Positions 8,594-16,866 of a stretch of DNA of 35,809 nucleotides are shown one piece after another. This DNA comes from a filamentous cyanobacterium CCP2 (GTDB lineage: Bacteria; Cyanobacteriota; Cyanobacteriia; Elainellales; Elainellaceae), in NCBI GenBank assembly GCA_003003615.1, contig PVWD01000033.1, positions 1-35,809 of the forward strand, given 5' to 3'. The notes beneath the pieces were generated by a model that worked only from the letters and a program-made list of their open reading frames with translations, was not told the origin of the DNA and ran no database searches. Within the stretch, counting starts at the first letter, position 1; each line of letters opens with the position of its first letter. Both the position numbers and the translations under genes were made by a program.

Positions 8594-8741
8594 CGTGTAC
8601 ACAGATCTTGGCTGAGAGTCCCAAACCCTGATAGATCCCCCTTGACAAAGGGGACTTCTAATCCGTTTCCCTCCAAAAGGAGGGTTAGGGAGGATCAAAC
8701 CCAGTCGTGGCTAGAGCAGATGACTTGTGTGTACACCGTAA
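8594..8741. mobile_element. MITE-like element with terminal inverted repeats
   Basis: About 148 bp bounded by inverted ends: TACCGTGTACACA (8591-8603) and the complement of TGTGTACACCGTA (8728-8740), 12 of 13 matching. It is flanked by a direct repeat CCAAAACCTAC (8583-8593 and 8742-8752), which looks like an 8-11 bp target duplication. Inside are two hairpins, CCCCCTT-gac-AAAGGGG-like near 8636-8653 and CCCTCC-aaaa-GGAGGG near 8670-8686. No coding capacity. The right target copy contains the stop codon of the neighbouring gene, which is unharmed. A parent transposase is not in the window. Confidence 0.7.
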
Positions 8742-8748
8742 CCAAAAC

Positions 8749-11700
8749 CTACTCCTCTACAATCAGTCCTGCTGCCGTTTGAGCGGTGACAGGGGCACTA
8801 AAGAGATAGCCTTGACCTAGCTCACAGCCAAAGGTTTGAAGTTGCTGTAGCTGTGCATTTGTTTCAATGCCTTCGGCGATCGCATCAATGCCAAGCTGAT
8901 CGGCAAGGGTGATGATAGTTTTGGCAATGCTGAGATTTCTTTGGCTATCCAACAACTGGCTGACAAAGGAGCGATCGATCTTGAGGTTATTCACCGGCAA
9001 GCGATGGAGATAGCTCAGGGAGGAAAACCCGGTGCCAAAATCGTCAATGCTGATTTGAATCGATCGATTTCTTAAGTGGGTCAAGATTTCGCTGATGGAT
9101 TCAATATCGTGCATCAACATACTTTCGGTTATTTCCAGAGCTAAACAACTGCCCGGTAGACCCGTCTCCGCTAAGACCTGCTCAATCTGCCTGAGCAAGT
9201 CGGGTTCTTTTAACTGCCTAACTGATAAATTAACGCTGATTTTAAGCGACGAGGCCGCCGGAAACTGTTCTTGCCAACGGATCATCTGCTGACAGGCCTC
9301 CTTTAAAATCCACTGACCGATCGGCACAATTAAGCCTGTTTCTTCGGCGATCGGAATAAACTCAGCCGGGGAAATCATGCCCTTCGTGGGGTGCTGCCAG
9401 CGTACCAGAGCTTCAAACCCCAACAGCTTTTCGGTGGGCAAAGCGACGATCGGCTGATAGCGCAGGGTAAACTCCTCTTGTTCAAGGGCGCGTCGTAAAT
9501 CATTTTCCAGTTCAAGCTGTCTCAATGCCTGCTGGTGCATTGCTGGGTTAAAGATGGCATAGCACCCCCTTCCTTTAGCTTTGGCAGAATACATGGCAAG
9601 ATCTGCATCACGCAACAAATCCTGACCACTTTCATAGGTGGTTGAACTCATGACAATGCCAATACTGGCTCCCATTGCCACCTCATGGGTTTCCAGCGTA
9701 ATGGGAGTGCGTAGGTTGTCTAGGATTCGCTCTGCAATCCGGATGGCTTCCTGCAAGCCGCTGATTTCTTCTATCAGCAAAACAAATTCATCTCCACCCA
9801 GGCGTACTGCCAGATCGATCGGACGAATCACATGCTTTAGCTTGGCTGCTGCTTCCAGAAGTAGCTGATCGCCCGTCAAATGCCCCAGGCTGTCGTTAAT
9901 CACCTTAAAGCGATCGAGATCAATAAACAGCACAGCAAAGTGAAAATCATCGTGTCGTCTGACCCGCTCCAGGGCTAAATTCAGCCTTTCTAGCAGCAAA
10001 CTGCGATTTGGTAAGCCTGTTAAACTATCATGCACTGCATCATACTGAAGCCGTTCTTGATACAGCATTTTGTCTGTGACATCTCTGGAACTGGTTTGGA
10101 AATAAACCTGCTCACCTTGCTCATCGGCGATCGTTTTCACCAAACTTTCCAGCCAAATGTATTCCCCCGTCTTTGTGCAAGCTCGATACACCACTGGCGA
10201 CTGTTTATTCTCTTGGGCAAGCTGCCGAACTGCTACCTGAACCGTACTTCGATCGTCTGGATGGAGAAAGTTGTATGGGTTTTTGCCCACCAATTCGCGG
10301 GGTTCAAATCCGAGCAGCACAGCGCAAGAAGGGCTGAGGTAAAGGAAACGCCCGTTTGGATCGTGCAAGCAAATCAAATCTCGAACATTTTCTGCTAGCA
10401 GGCGAAACCGTTCTTCACTTTCTCGGAGGGCCGTTTCTGCACGCTGTCGTTCCAGTTCGGCGGCAGCTCGGATGGCAAAAATATGCAAAATTCCAGCGTA
10501 GTGATTGCGGTTGCCAAGGGGCTGTTTGCCAATAATGCAGAGTGTTCCCAGCACTTCTCCCACTGAATTCTTTAAGGCAACCCCCAAATAGCCTTGGGCT
10601 TGTAATGCTTCTAGGTAAGGATTCGCTGGAAACTGTTGAATGACATTGGCGGCACAGTAGTAAGAGCCTTCATCAACAATTTGTTGGCAGGGTGTGTTTT
10701 CAATGCAATAGGCAATATTGGGGCGAAACTGCCCCTCTGACCAAAAAGAGAGGGTTTGCAGCATTCCTCCATCCTGCTCTGCCACAAAGACATGATCCAC
10801 CCCAAGGGCCATCGCCAAATGCTGTACCAACGTGGGAAAAAAACTCTGTCCTGTGGCAGATGCCGTACTTTCCATTAAGGTTTTGAGCAGTTCTTCGGAG
10901 TATTTGCGATCGGTAATGTCACGCTTAATCACCGCACAACGGTAAATCTTTCCCGTTTCATCGCGAATGGGAAAAGACCGATCCCACACCCAGCAAATAG
11001 AACCATCTGCCATCATCAGGCGATATTCATCATCAAAAAATGTTTCACCTGTAATCTCGGACTGAAACGCCTCCAAAACCCGCGATCGATCGTCTGGATG
11101 CACTGACTTGAGCCAGCTTTGCGGATCGTTATATAGCTCGTTCACATCCGATCCGTGCAGTTTGGCGTATCCAGGATTGAGGTAAATGACCTTTCCCGTA
11201 TTGATCTCTTTAAGCAACAGGGCATCCTGGATGTTGTCAACAATTTGGCGAAGCTGTTCCTCACTGCGATGGAGCGATTCTGCCATTTGTTTGCGGGTGG
11301 CTAGTTGCGCTTCCAACTCCTGTTCATGGGCAATCAATTCATTGATCAACTGGCTAAGTGCCTGGGAGAGCTTGGCCGTTTCTTTTTGACCCAACACCAT
11401 GGGAATTGCCACGTTGCGGTTGCCCTGCCGGATTTGATCTGCGGCGGCAGCAATTTTCAAAATGGGGCGAGACACCCTCGCAGCGACCAGCCAGCCTAGC
11501 ACGGCAAATCCACTGCTGAATAGAAGCCCTCCCGCCAGGATTCGCCCATAAAGCTGTTGGACTGGAGCAAAGGCGATCGTGGTTGGTTCGCGTACCAAGA
11601 CGATCCATCCTAGCCCTGGATAAGTTGCGTAGCCTTGGCTTTGGGTGAAGCCAACTAAGTAAGTTTCTTGATCAGACCACTGTTCAACAACATATCCATC

Positions 11701-12459
11701 TTGCTGAGATTGGGCGAGTTGGACGCTTTCTAGATCTAGAGATTCCTCTTCTGGGTTTTTTTCGTGCCAGCCCGGTGGAGCAAGGAGGACAGTACCATCT
11801 TTGGCAAGTATGAACAACTCTTTCCCTTGAGCGGCAGGGCTATCCATCAGTAAGGATTCAGTGGTGGTTGCCCAGTCCCAACTCAGGTGGGCCCCCAATA
11901 CACCCTGAAATCCGCCCTGAGCATCAACAACTGGCGTTGAAACATCCACAAACCGCAGAGGATCTCCGGTGGGGTTGGGTAATAACTTTGCCAGCAGTAC
12001 GGCTTCATGAACATCACCGACATAAGGCCCCGTTTGGGCACCCGTAAACCAGGGTCGTTCTGCAACGTTTTGCCCCTGCAAAAGCCCTTTGGTACTAGCC
12101 TGCACAACACCTTCTGCATCTGCAAAGCCAATCCAGGAGTAAGTGGGGTAGGTATCCTGGAGAATGTTGAGTAAGTCTTGCTGCTCAGATAGAGGCGTTT
12201 GGGGGTTACGAAATGGAGCAAGCCCAGCAATGATTTGGATCTCGCGGTAACGCTCAAACATATCGCGATCGAGATTATAGGATAAAGATTGCGATAGATG
12301 AGCAAGCTCAGATCCAACCCGTTGCTCAAGCTGTTTCTGGGCAGATGTTGCGGCAGCAATCCCAAGAACGAGAGCAGACAGAAACGTCATTCCAGCAAAC
12401 ACCAGACCTAATTGGATGGAGAGGCTAAGTTTTGCCCGTTGTGCAAACAGTTGATTCAC
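8749..12459 (-). CDS. Cache-HAMP-PAS-GAF-PAS-GGDEF-EAL c-di-GMP enzyme
   Basis: A 1236-aa inner-membrane sensor. Order: membrane helix (about 16-38), an extracytoplasmic double-Cache domain (about 40-300), second helix (about 305-325), HAMP (about 325-375), PAS (about 400-515), GAF (about 530-690), PAS (about 695-810), GGDEF (from about 810) and EAL (about 990-1230). The cyclase motif is intact (G-G-D-E-F near 888) with an inhibitory RxxD site (R-P-I-D) five residues before it. The phosphodiesterase half is also intact (E-A-L near 1016, N-L-S-V-R-Q-L, L-E-I-T-E-S, D-D-F-G-T-G-F-S-S-L, K-I-D-R-S, A-E-G-I-E-T). It can therefore in principle both make and break c-di-GMP. The start is GTG at 12459, with AAAGGG six bases ahead. 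It lies between the secreted-protein gene and pyk, apparently with its own promoter. Confidence 0.95.
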   Translation of the reverse strand: MNQLFAQRAKLSLSIQLGLVFAGMTFLSALVLGIAAATSAQKQLEQRVGSELAHLSQSLSYNLDRDMFERYREIQIIAGLAPFRNPQTPLSEQQDLLNILQDTYPTYSWIGFADAEGVVQASTKGLLQGQNVAERPWFTGAQTGPYVGDVHEAVLLAKLLPNPTGDPLRFVDVSTPVVDAQGGFQGVLGAHLSWDWATTTESLLMDSPAAQGKELFILAKDGTVLLAPPGWHEKNPEEESLDLESVQLAQSQQDGYVVEQWSDQETYLVGFTQSQGYATYPGLGWIVLVREPTTIAFAPVQQLYGRILAGGLLFSSGFAVLGWLVAARVSRPILKIAAAADQIRQGNRNVAIPMVLGQKETAKLSQALSQLINELIAHEQELEAQLATRKQMAESLHRSEEQLRQIVDNIQDALLLKEINTGKVIYLNPGYAKLHGSDVNELYNDPQSWLKSVHPDDRSRVLEAFQSEITGETFFDDEYRLMMADGSICWVWDRSFPIRDETGKIYRCAVIKRDITDRKYSEELLKTLMESTASATGQSFFPTLVQHLAMALGVDHVFVAEQDGGMLQTLSFWSEGQFRPNIAYCIENTPCQQIVDEGSYYCAANVIQQFPANPYLEALQAQGYLGVALKNSVGEVLGTLCIIGKQPLGNRNHYAGILHIFAIRAAAELERQRAETALRESEERFRLLAENVRDLICLHDPNGRFLYLSPSCAVLLGFEPRELVGKNPYNFLHPDDRSTVQVAVRQLAQENKQSPVVYRACTKTGEYIWLESLVKTIADEQGEQVYFQTSSRDVTDKMLYQERLQYDAVHDSLTGLPNRSLLLERLNLALERVRRHDDFHFAVLFIDLDRFKVINDSLGHLTGDQLLLEAAAKLKHVIRPIDLAVRLGGDEFVLLIEEISGLQEAIRIAERILDNLRTPITLETHEVAMGASIGIVMSSTTYESGQDLLRDADLAMYSAKAKGRGCYAIFNPAMHQQALRQLELENDLRRALEQEEFTLRYQPIVALPTEKLLGFEALVRWQHPTKGMISPAEFIPIAEETGLIVPIGQWILKEACQQMIRWQEQFPAASSLKISVNLSVRQLKEPDLLRQIEQVLAETGLPGSCLALEITESMLMHDIESISEILTHLRNRSIQISIDDFGTGFSSLSYLHRLPVNNLKIDRSFVSQLLDSQRNLSIAKTIITLADQLGIDAIAEGIETNAQLQQLQTFGCELGQGYLFSAPVTAQTAAGLIVEE

Positions 12460-12580
12460 AAGCCCTTTGTATAAAGGTGTAGGTTCCGTAATACTGCTTC
12501 AGTATTCCCGCAAGAAAAAGTTTAATCAACTTTTCTCAAAGCGATGGTTAACCTTGAAAACCGTATTCTTGCGGCATGAA
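12460..12580 (-). promoter_or_regulatory. Structured 5' leader of the c-di-GMP gene
   Basis: Three perfect inverted repeats precede the start codon: CCGCAAGAA (12508-12516) with TTCTTGCGG (12566-12574), AATACTG-ctt-CAGTATT (12490-12506), and CCTTT (12464-12468) with AAAGG (12473-12477). In the transcript the last one pairs the ribosome-binding AAAGG with CCUUU, so it could hide the ribosome site. An A-rich stem (AAAAGTT/AACTTTT) lies within the outer pair. It does not match the c-di-GMP-I riboswitch consensus as I know it. Confidence 0.45.
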
Positions 12581-12843
12581 AACGATATAACTTCATGAAA
12601 TCTTAAGAAAGAAGCGATGTTAAAGTATTAATTGGACAGCCAGCTTTTAGGAGTACTAAAACAGAAGAAATAGGTGGGCGATTTACCGCTATTTCCAGTT
12701 AATATGCCACAGTTAGCTTTTGAAAAACCACGCAGAGTTTGGCTTTATTATTATTCTTTAAGATTATAAAAACGGTATTGATACAGAAAACGGGTAAGCA
12801 ATGCCCACCCGATGAAAAATTATCGCAATCTTTTTTCTAGGTT
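12581..12843. other. Rest of the pyk to c-di-GMP gene gap
   Basis: On the minus strand this follows the pyk stop. A weak terminator CGGGT (12791-12795) / ACCCG (12807-12811), followed on that strand by TTTTC, probably ends pyk. The remainder (12581-12780) is AT-rich, with no gene; it should include the promoter of the c-di-GMP gene. Confidence 0.45.
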
Positions 12844-14265
12844 CTACTCGATCGTGTGGATTTTGAGAAAATTTGTTCCGCCAGCAGTTCGCATCGGAAT
12901 TCCCCCCATAATGAGTACTCGATCGCCTGGTAAAGTAAGCTGGTATTCGAGCAGGTGGGCTTCTGCCTGTTTAACGGCTTCCTCAAAGGTTTCGACTTCG
13001 CGCTCAATCAGAATCGGCTTTACCCCCCAAACCAGGTTCAGTTGATGGTAAACCTTGAGGCTGGGAGTGAGGGCAATCACAGGTGCTTTAGGACGTTCTG
13101 CTCCAGCGAGCCGAGCCGTGTATCCGGTGCTGGTATAGGCGACGATTGAGCGTAGGTTCAATGTTTCATCGATCGCGTTCAGGGCTTCGCTCAAAGCATG
13201 GGTTTCATCGGATTTGGCCGGTGGATTGTTGACAAACCGCAAACCCTTTTCCACCTCAGAGGCAATCCGCGCCATGATTGCAACCGCTTGGACAGGATAC
13301 GCCCCTACCGCAGACTCGCCCGAAAGCATAATCGCATCGGTTCCATCGACGATCGCATTTGCCACATCGCTGGCCTCCGCCCTTGTGGGACGAGGATTTT
13401 GAATCATGCTCTCCAACATTTGAGTGGCCGTAATCACCGGAATGCCAATTTGGTTACAGCGACGGATAATGTGCTTTTGCAACATTGGAACTCGCTCCGG
13501 GGGTAGCTCTACCCCTAAGTCACCCCGCGCCACCATAATGCCGTCACACTCAGGCAAAATGTCTTCCAGGTTTTCGATCGCCTGCGGTTTTTCAATCTTG
13601 GCTAAAACGGGAGTGTCTGATTTTCCCTTCTCAGCCAACAATGCTTTGAGGGCACGAACATCTTCTCCTCGTCGGACGAAGCTTAAAGAAATCCAATCTA
13701 CCCCTTGGGCAAGCCCAAACTCCAGATCGCAGATATCCTTCTCGGTCAAGGATGGCAACCGCAGATTGAGGGTTGGCAAATTCACGCCCTTACGGCTTTT
13801 CAACAGCCCTCCTTTCACCACCTGACAATGAACTGCATTTCCCTCCACATCCTTAACGTTAAGCTCCAGCAAGCCATCATCTAAGAGGATTTGGGTTCCG
13901 GGGGTTGCTTCCTCTGCTAGGTAAGGATAGTCGATCGATATCGTATGGGGCTGATCGTGAAATTCATCAATGGGAACCAATGTTAAAATTCCACCTTCGG
14001 TTAGATGCATTCCCCCATTCCGCGTTTCACCCACCCGAATCTTCGGCCCTTGCAGGTCTTGCAGAATGGTGACGGGCATCTCCAGTTCTTCAGAGACTTG
14101 CCGAATCAGGGTTACAGTTTGAGCGTGATCATCGTAGCTGCCATGGGAAAAGTTTAGACGTGCGACATTCATCCCGGCCCGAACCATTTGCTTCAATACA
14201 TCGGGCGATCGGCTGGCGGGGCCGATAGTTGCAACGATTTTGGTGCGATGCGTGAGAAGTTGCAT
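12844..14265 (-). CDS. pyk: Pyruvate kinase
   Basis: A 473-aa enzyme that converts PEP and ADP to pyruvate and ATP in glycolysis. I chose the ATG at 14265 ([17 protein letters not shown]), the family's usual N-terminus; an in-frame TTG two codons earlier is less likely. Visible are the active-site signature [11 protein letters not shown] (about 220), A-R-G-D-L-G-V-E, and A-T-Q-M-L-E-S-M with P-T-R-A-E-x-S-D-V-A-N-A. It has the classical barrel plus C-terminal regulatory domain but lacks the extra C-terminal PEP-utilizer-like domain found in about 590-aa cyanobacterial isoforms. It is divergent from the aldo/keto reductase gene. Confidence 0.96.
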   Translation of the reverse strand: MQLLTHRTKIVATIGPASRSPDVLKQMVRAGMNVARLNFSHGSYDDHAQTVTLIRQVSEELEMPVTILQDLQGPKIRVGETRNGGMHLTEGGILTLVPIDEFHDQPHTISIDYPYLAEEATPGTQILLDDGLLELNVKDVEGNAVHCQVVKGGLLKSRKGVNLPTLNLRLPSLTEKDICDLEFGLAQGVDWISLSFVRRGEDVRALKALLAEKGKSDTPVLAKIEKPQAIENLEDILPECDGIMVARGDLGVELPPERVPMLQKHIIRRCNQIGIPVITATQMLESMIQNPRPTRAEASDVANAIVDGTDAIMLSGESAVGAYPVQAVAIMARIASEVEKGLRFVNNPPAKSDETHALSEALNAIDETLNLRSIVAYTSTGYTARLAGAERPKAPVIALTPSLKVYHQLNLVWGVKPILIEREVETFEEAVKQAEAHLLEYQLTLPGDRVLIMGGIPMRTAGGTNFLKIHTIE

Positions 14266-14560
14266 AAGCAAGTCATGGTGAAAGAGTCCTCACCGTCAAG
14301 ATATACATTCTGTTTGTTAAGAGTAGTTTAGAGTGTACAGATCTCATAAAGATTCTCAAAAATGAGGGCAAATGTAATCTACAGCACTAAGTCTTGAGGG
14401 AAGTAATGAATCTATTCACCAGATTAAGTTAAGCGTTTGAAGTGAGATGTCGAGCGTCACATCTTGTGAGGGTATCCCATTGGGGGATGTAGAGTTTGCT
14501 CAGTGACACGATGATAACAAGAGTGGGCTATCCTTAAACCTAAATATCATTCATATCGTT

Positions 14561-15469
14561 ATGCAAACTTCACGCATTGCACTTCATCCGGATGGCTTAA
14601 CTTGCTCAAGATTGATTTGGGGCGTTTGGCGATTGGCAGAATGGAATATTTCTACGACAGAATTGCGATCGTTTATTGATACCTGCCTGGAACTGGGTAT
14701 CACTACATTTGACCATGCTGATATTTATGGTGAATATACTTGTGAGAGCCTATTTGGAGAAGCTCTAAAGACAAATTCCTATCTGCGCGATCGAATGCAG
14801 TTAGTCAGCAAATACGGCATTAAACTTGTTTCACCAAACCGTCCTGAACATACGCTCAAACATTATGATACGAGCCAGCAACACCTCCTTGCTTCAGTAG
14901 AGAATTCTCTTCAAAACCTACAGACCGATCGCCTAGATTTGCTGTTGATTCACCGCCCTGATCCCTTCATGAATGCGGATGAAGTGGCAGAAGCATTTAC
15001 AAAGCTCAGACAAGCTGGCAAAGTTTTGTACTTTGGCGTGTCGAACTTTACGCCGAGCCAGTTTGACTTATTGGCATCCCGCTTAGATTTTCCGTTAATT
15101 ACCAATCAAATTGAACTATCTGTAATGCATCTGACTCCCTTTGAAGACGGCACTTTGGAGCAGTGTCAAAGATTACGGATTGCTCCAATGGCGTGGTCGC
15201 CCCTTGGCGGAGGGGAACTCTTCTCTGGTGAAACGCCGAAAGTAATCCGGTTACGTCAAGCTTTAGAGGTGATCGCTCAAGAACTCAACGCAACGATCGA
15301 CCAGATCGCCTTGGCGTGGCTGCTAGCTCATCCGGTGAACATTGTGCCAATCTTAGGTTCTGGAAATCTCGATCGGATTCGATCGGCGGTTGGGGCAGAG
15401 AGATTCCATCTTCCCCGTGTGGAGTGGGTTACAATTTTGATCGCTTCTACAGGAGTGCCAGTCCCCTAG
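14561..15469 (+). CDS. Aldo/keto reductase, YdhF-like
   Basis: A 302-aa NADPH-dependent (beta/alpha)8 oxidoreductase. The catalytic tetrad of the superfamily is complete: D51 and Y56 (F-D-H-A-D-I-Y-G), K84 (V-S-K-Y-G-I) and H131 (L-L-L-I-H-R-P-D). The tail carries the cofactor segment V-P-I-L-G-S-G-N-L-D-R-I. F-D-H-A-D-I-Y-G and the closing A-S-T-G-V-P-V-P match the YdhF group (COG4989). Substrate unknown; the group reduces small carbonyls. There is no strong ribosome site before the ATG. It converges on the GT4 gene: the two stop codons share the palindromic CTAG at 15466-15469, so there is no room for a separate terminator. Confidence 0.93.
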   Translation: MQTSRIALHPDGLTCSRLIWGVWRLAEWNISTTELRSFIDTCLELGITTFDHADIYGEYTCESLFGEALKTNSYLRDRMQLVSKYGIKLVSPNRPEHTLKHYDTSQQHLLASVENSLQNLQTDRLDLLLIHRPDPFMNADEVAEAFTKLRQAGKVLYFGVSNFTPSQFDLLASRLDFPLITNQIELSVMHLTPFEDGTLEQCQRLRIAPMAWSPLGGGELFSGETPKVIRLRQALEVIAQELNATIDQIALAWLLAHPVNIVPILGSGNLDRIRSAVGAERFHLPRVEWVTILIASTGVPVP

Positions 15470-16824
15470 GGTTTTGAGCGTTGGTTTTGAGCGTTGACAT
15501 AAGGTTTCCAGTCAACTTGTTCTTGCAAAAGAAACTGACGGAGCTGTAAGCCGATCGCCTTCAAAGAAAAACATTCTTCTGCCCGTTTTCGAGCATTTTG
15601 CCCCATTTCATACTGGAGATCTGGATCATCTAAAACTTGTCCGATCGCCGTTGCGAGGGCTTTAGAATCTTCGCGAGGAACAACAATACCACCTGCGGAC
15701 TTTCCGCCTGCCAGAATATCAGGAATACCAGGAGCCGCTGTCGCCACAACGGGTAGCCCACAGGCCATCGCCTCAATCGGAGCAACCGGAAATCCTTCAT
15801 GACGAGACGGTAGTGTGTATAAATTTGCCGCTGCTAAATACTGACAAATCAGGTTTCGATCGCGCACATATTCATCAATCCATTTCACATGTTGAATCTG
15901 TTTTTCAGCAATGAGTTGGTGGAGCTTTTGAGAATCGTTGCCCGTGCCAATTAAGATTAGCTGGAGAGGTTGATGAGGCCGATCGCGGTAAACTTTTTGC
16001 CAAGCCTCCATCAAAATATCCAGACCTTTACGATACAGGTCAATTCGCCCGTGATAGATGACCACCTGAGCCTCAAGCGGAATTCCCAGCATCTGACGAG
16101 CCGAGGTTTGATTGGGCGGTTGCCAGCTTTCAACATCCATTGGATTAAAGATTTGGGCAATTTTCTTTGCTGGGATGCCGTACTGCTGCTGCACTCGCTG
16201 AATTTCCGTTTGAGTGGCAATAATTAACCCGGCACATTCCTTCAAGGCGATCGGTCGTAGCGGACGCTCTAAGCGGCTCAGTTGAAAATCTCCTCCCTGA
16301 AAGGTGGCAAAAACAGGAATTCCCAAAGAACGTCCTAGCATGACGCACACATCAAACCGGGCGTATTCATATTCCTGACAGAGGATAGCCTGCACATTTT
16401 CTCGTTGCAATTCCTGCCGTAATTGTGCCAGTGGCGTTGCCAAATAAGGCGCAACATCGCGAACCAGAGAATACCAAAAATGACGAATACCTTGAACCTC
16501 TCCAAAAACATCCTTTGTCGTCCATCCGTAGGGATCAATCATGGAGCGACGAATGGTGTGATAAATTTTAGGACAAGGCAGAACACAAATCGTTATGTCT
16601 GTGGGTTGATGCTTGTATCGTTTTACTTCAGTTGTTTGTCGTGAAATACAAAAAAGCACAACTCGGACATTGGCTAAACGTAATGCATCAATGTAACCAA
16701 AGAGCCAACCGCCTGTCATTTCGTTGCAGAATGACTCGAAACTGACTGCGATCGAATCTAGAAAATCTTCAATCGCATCTCCCCAATGTAAAAGGGCGAT
16801 CGAGGGTTGGGAAAAAGTATTCAT
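15466..16824 (-). CDS. GT4-family glycosyltransferase
   Basis: A 452-aa cytoplasmic, GT-B fold retaining transferase. The C-terminal half has V-V-I-Y-H-G-R-I-D-L-Y-R-K-G-L-D-I-L and the EX7E donor-site motif H-E-G-F-P-V-A-P-I-E-A-M (glutamates near 341 and 349), followed by G-L-P-V-V-A-T and G-x-V-V-P. The N-terminal acceptor half is variable. It is the last gene of the minus-strand polysaccharide cluster, 42 bp after the GT39-like gene. The extreme C-terminus is altered by a 13-bp tandem duplication (15470-15495), which repeats the codons before the stop in a new frame. Confidence 0.92.
   Translation of the reverse strand: MNTFSQPSIALLHWGDAIEDFLDSIAVSFESFCNEMTGGWLFGYIDALRLANVRVVLFCISRQTTEVKRYKHQPTDITICVLPCPKIYHTIRRSMIDPYGWTTKDVFGEVQGIRHFWYSLVRDVAPYLATPLAQLRQELQRENVQAILCQEYEYARFDVCVMLGRSLGIPVFATFQGGDFQLSRLERPLRPIALKECAGLIIATQTEIQRVQQQYGIPAKKIAQIFNPMDVESWQPPNQTSARQMLGIPLEAQVVIYHGRIDLYRKGLDILMEAWQKVYRDRPHQPLQLILIGTGNDSQKLHQLIAEKQIQHVKWIDEYVRDRNLICQYLAAANLYTLPSRHEGFPVAPIEAMACGLPVVATAAPGIPDILAGGKSAGGIVVPREDSKALATAIGQVLDDPDLQYEMGQNARKRAEECFSLKAIGLQLRQFLLQEQVDWKPYVNAQNQRSKP
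15470..15495. repeat. 13-bp tandem duplication at GT4 gene end
   Basis: GGTTTTGAGCGTT occurs twice without a gap (15470-15482, 15483-15495) in the last codons of the GT4 gene. The unit is not a multiple of three, so the last residues before the stop are in a shifted frame. Confidence 0.85.
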
Positions 16825-16866
16825 CCGTTAATCGTTTTTTGTAAATAGCGTTTGCATAAAACCCCA

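Noticed and set aside
10290-10320. tRNA-like GGTTCAAATCC sequence
   Set aside because: It is inside the PAS-coding frame (G-F-E-P-R) and has no acceptor or anticodon stems around it.
12460-12580. c-di-GMP-I (GEMM) riboswitch
   Set aside because: The gene context is tempting, but I could not find the conserved GEMM core; only unspecific hairpins are visible.
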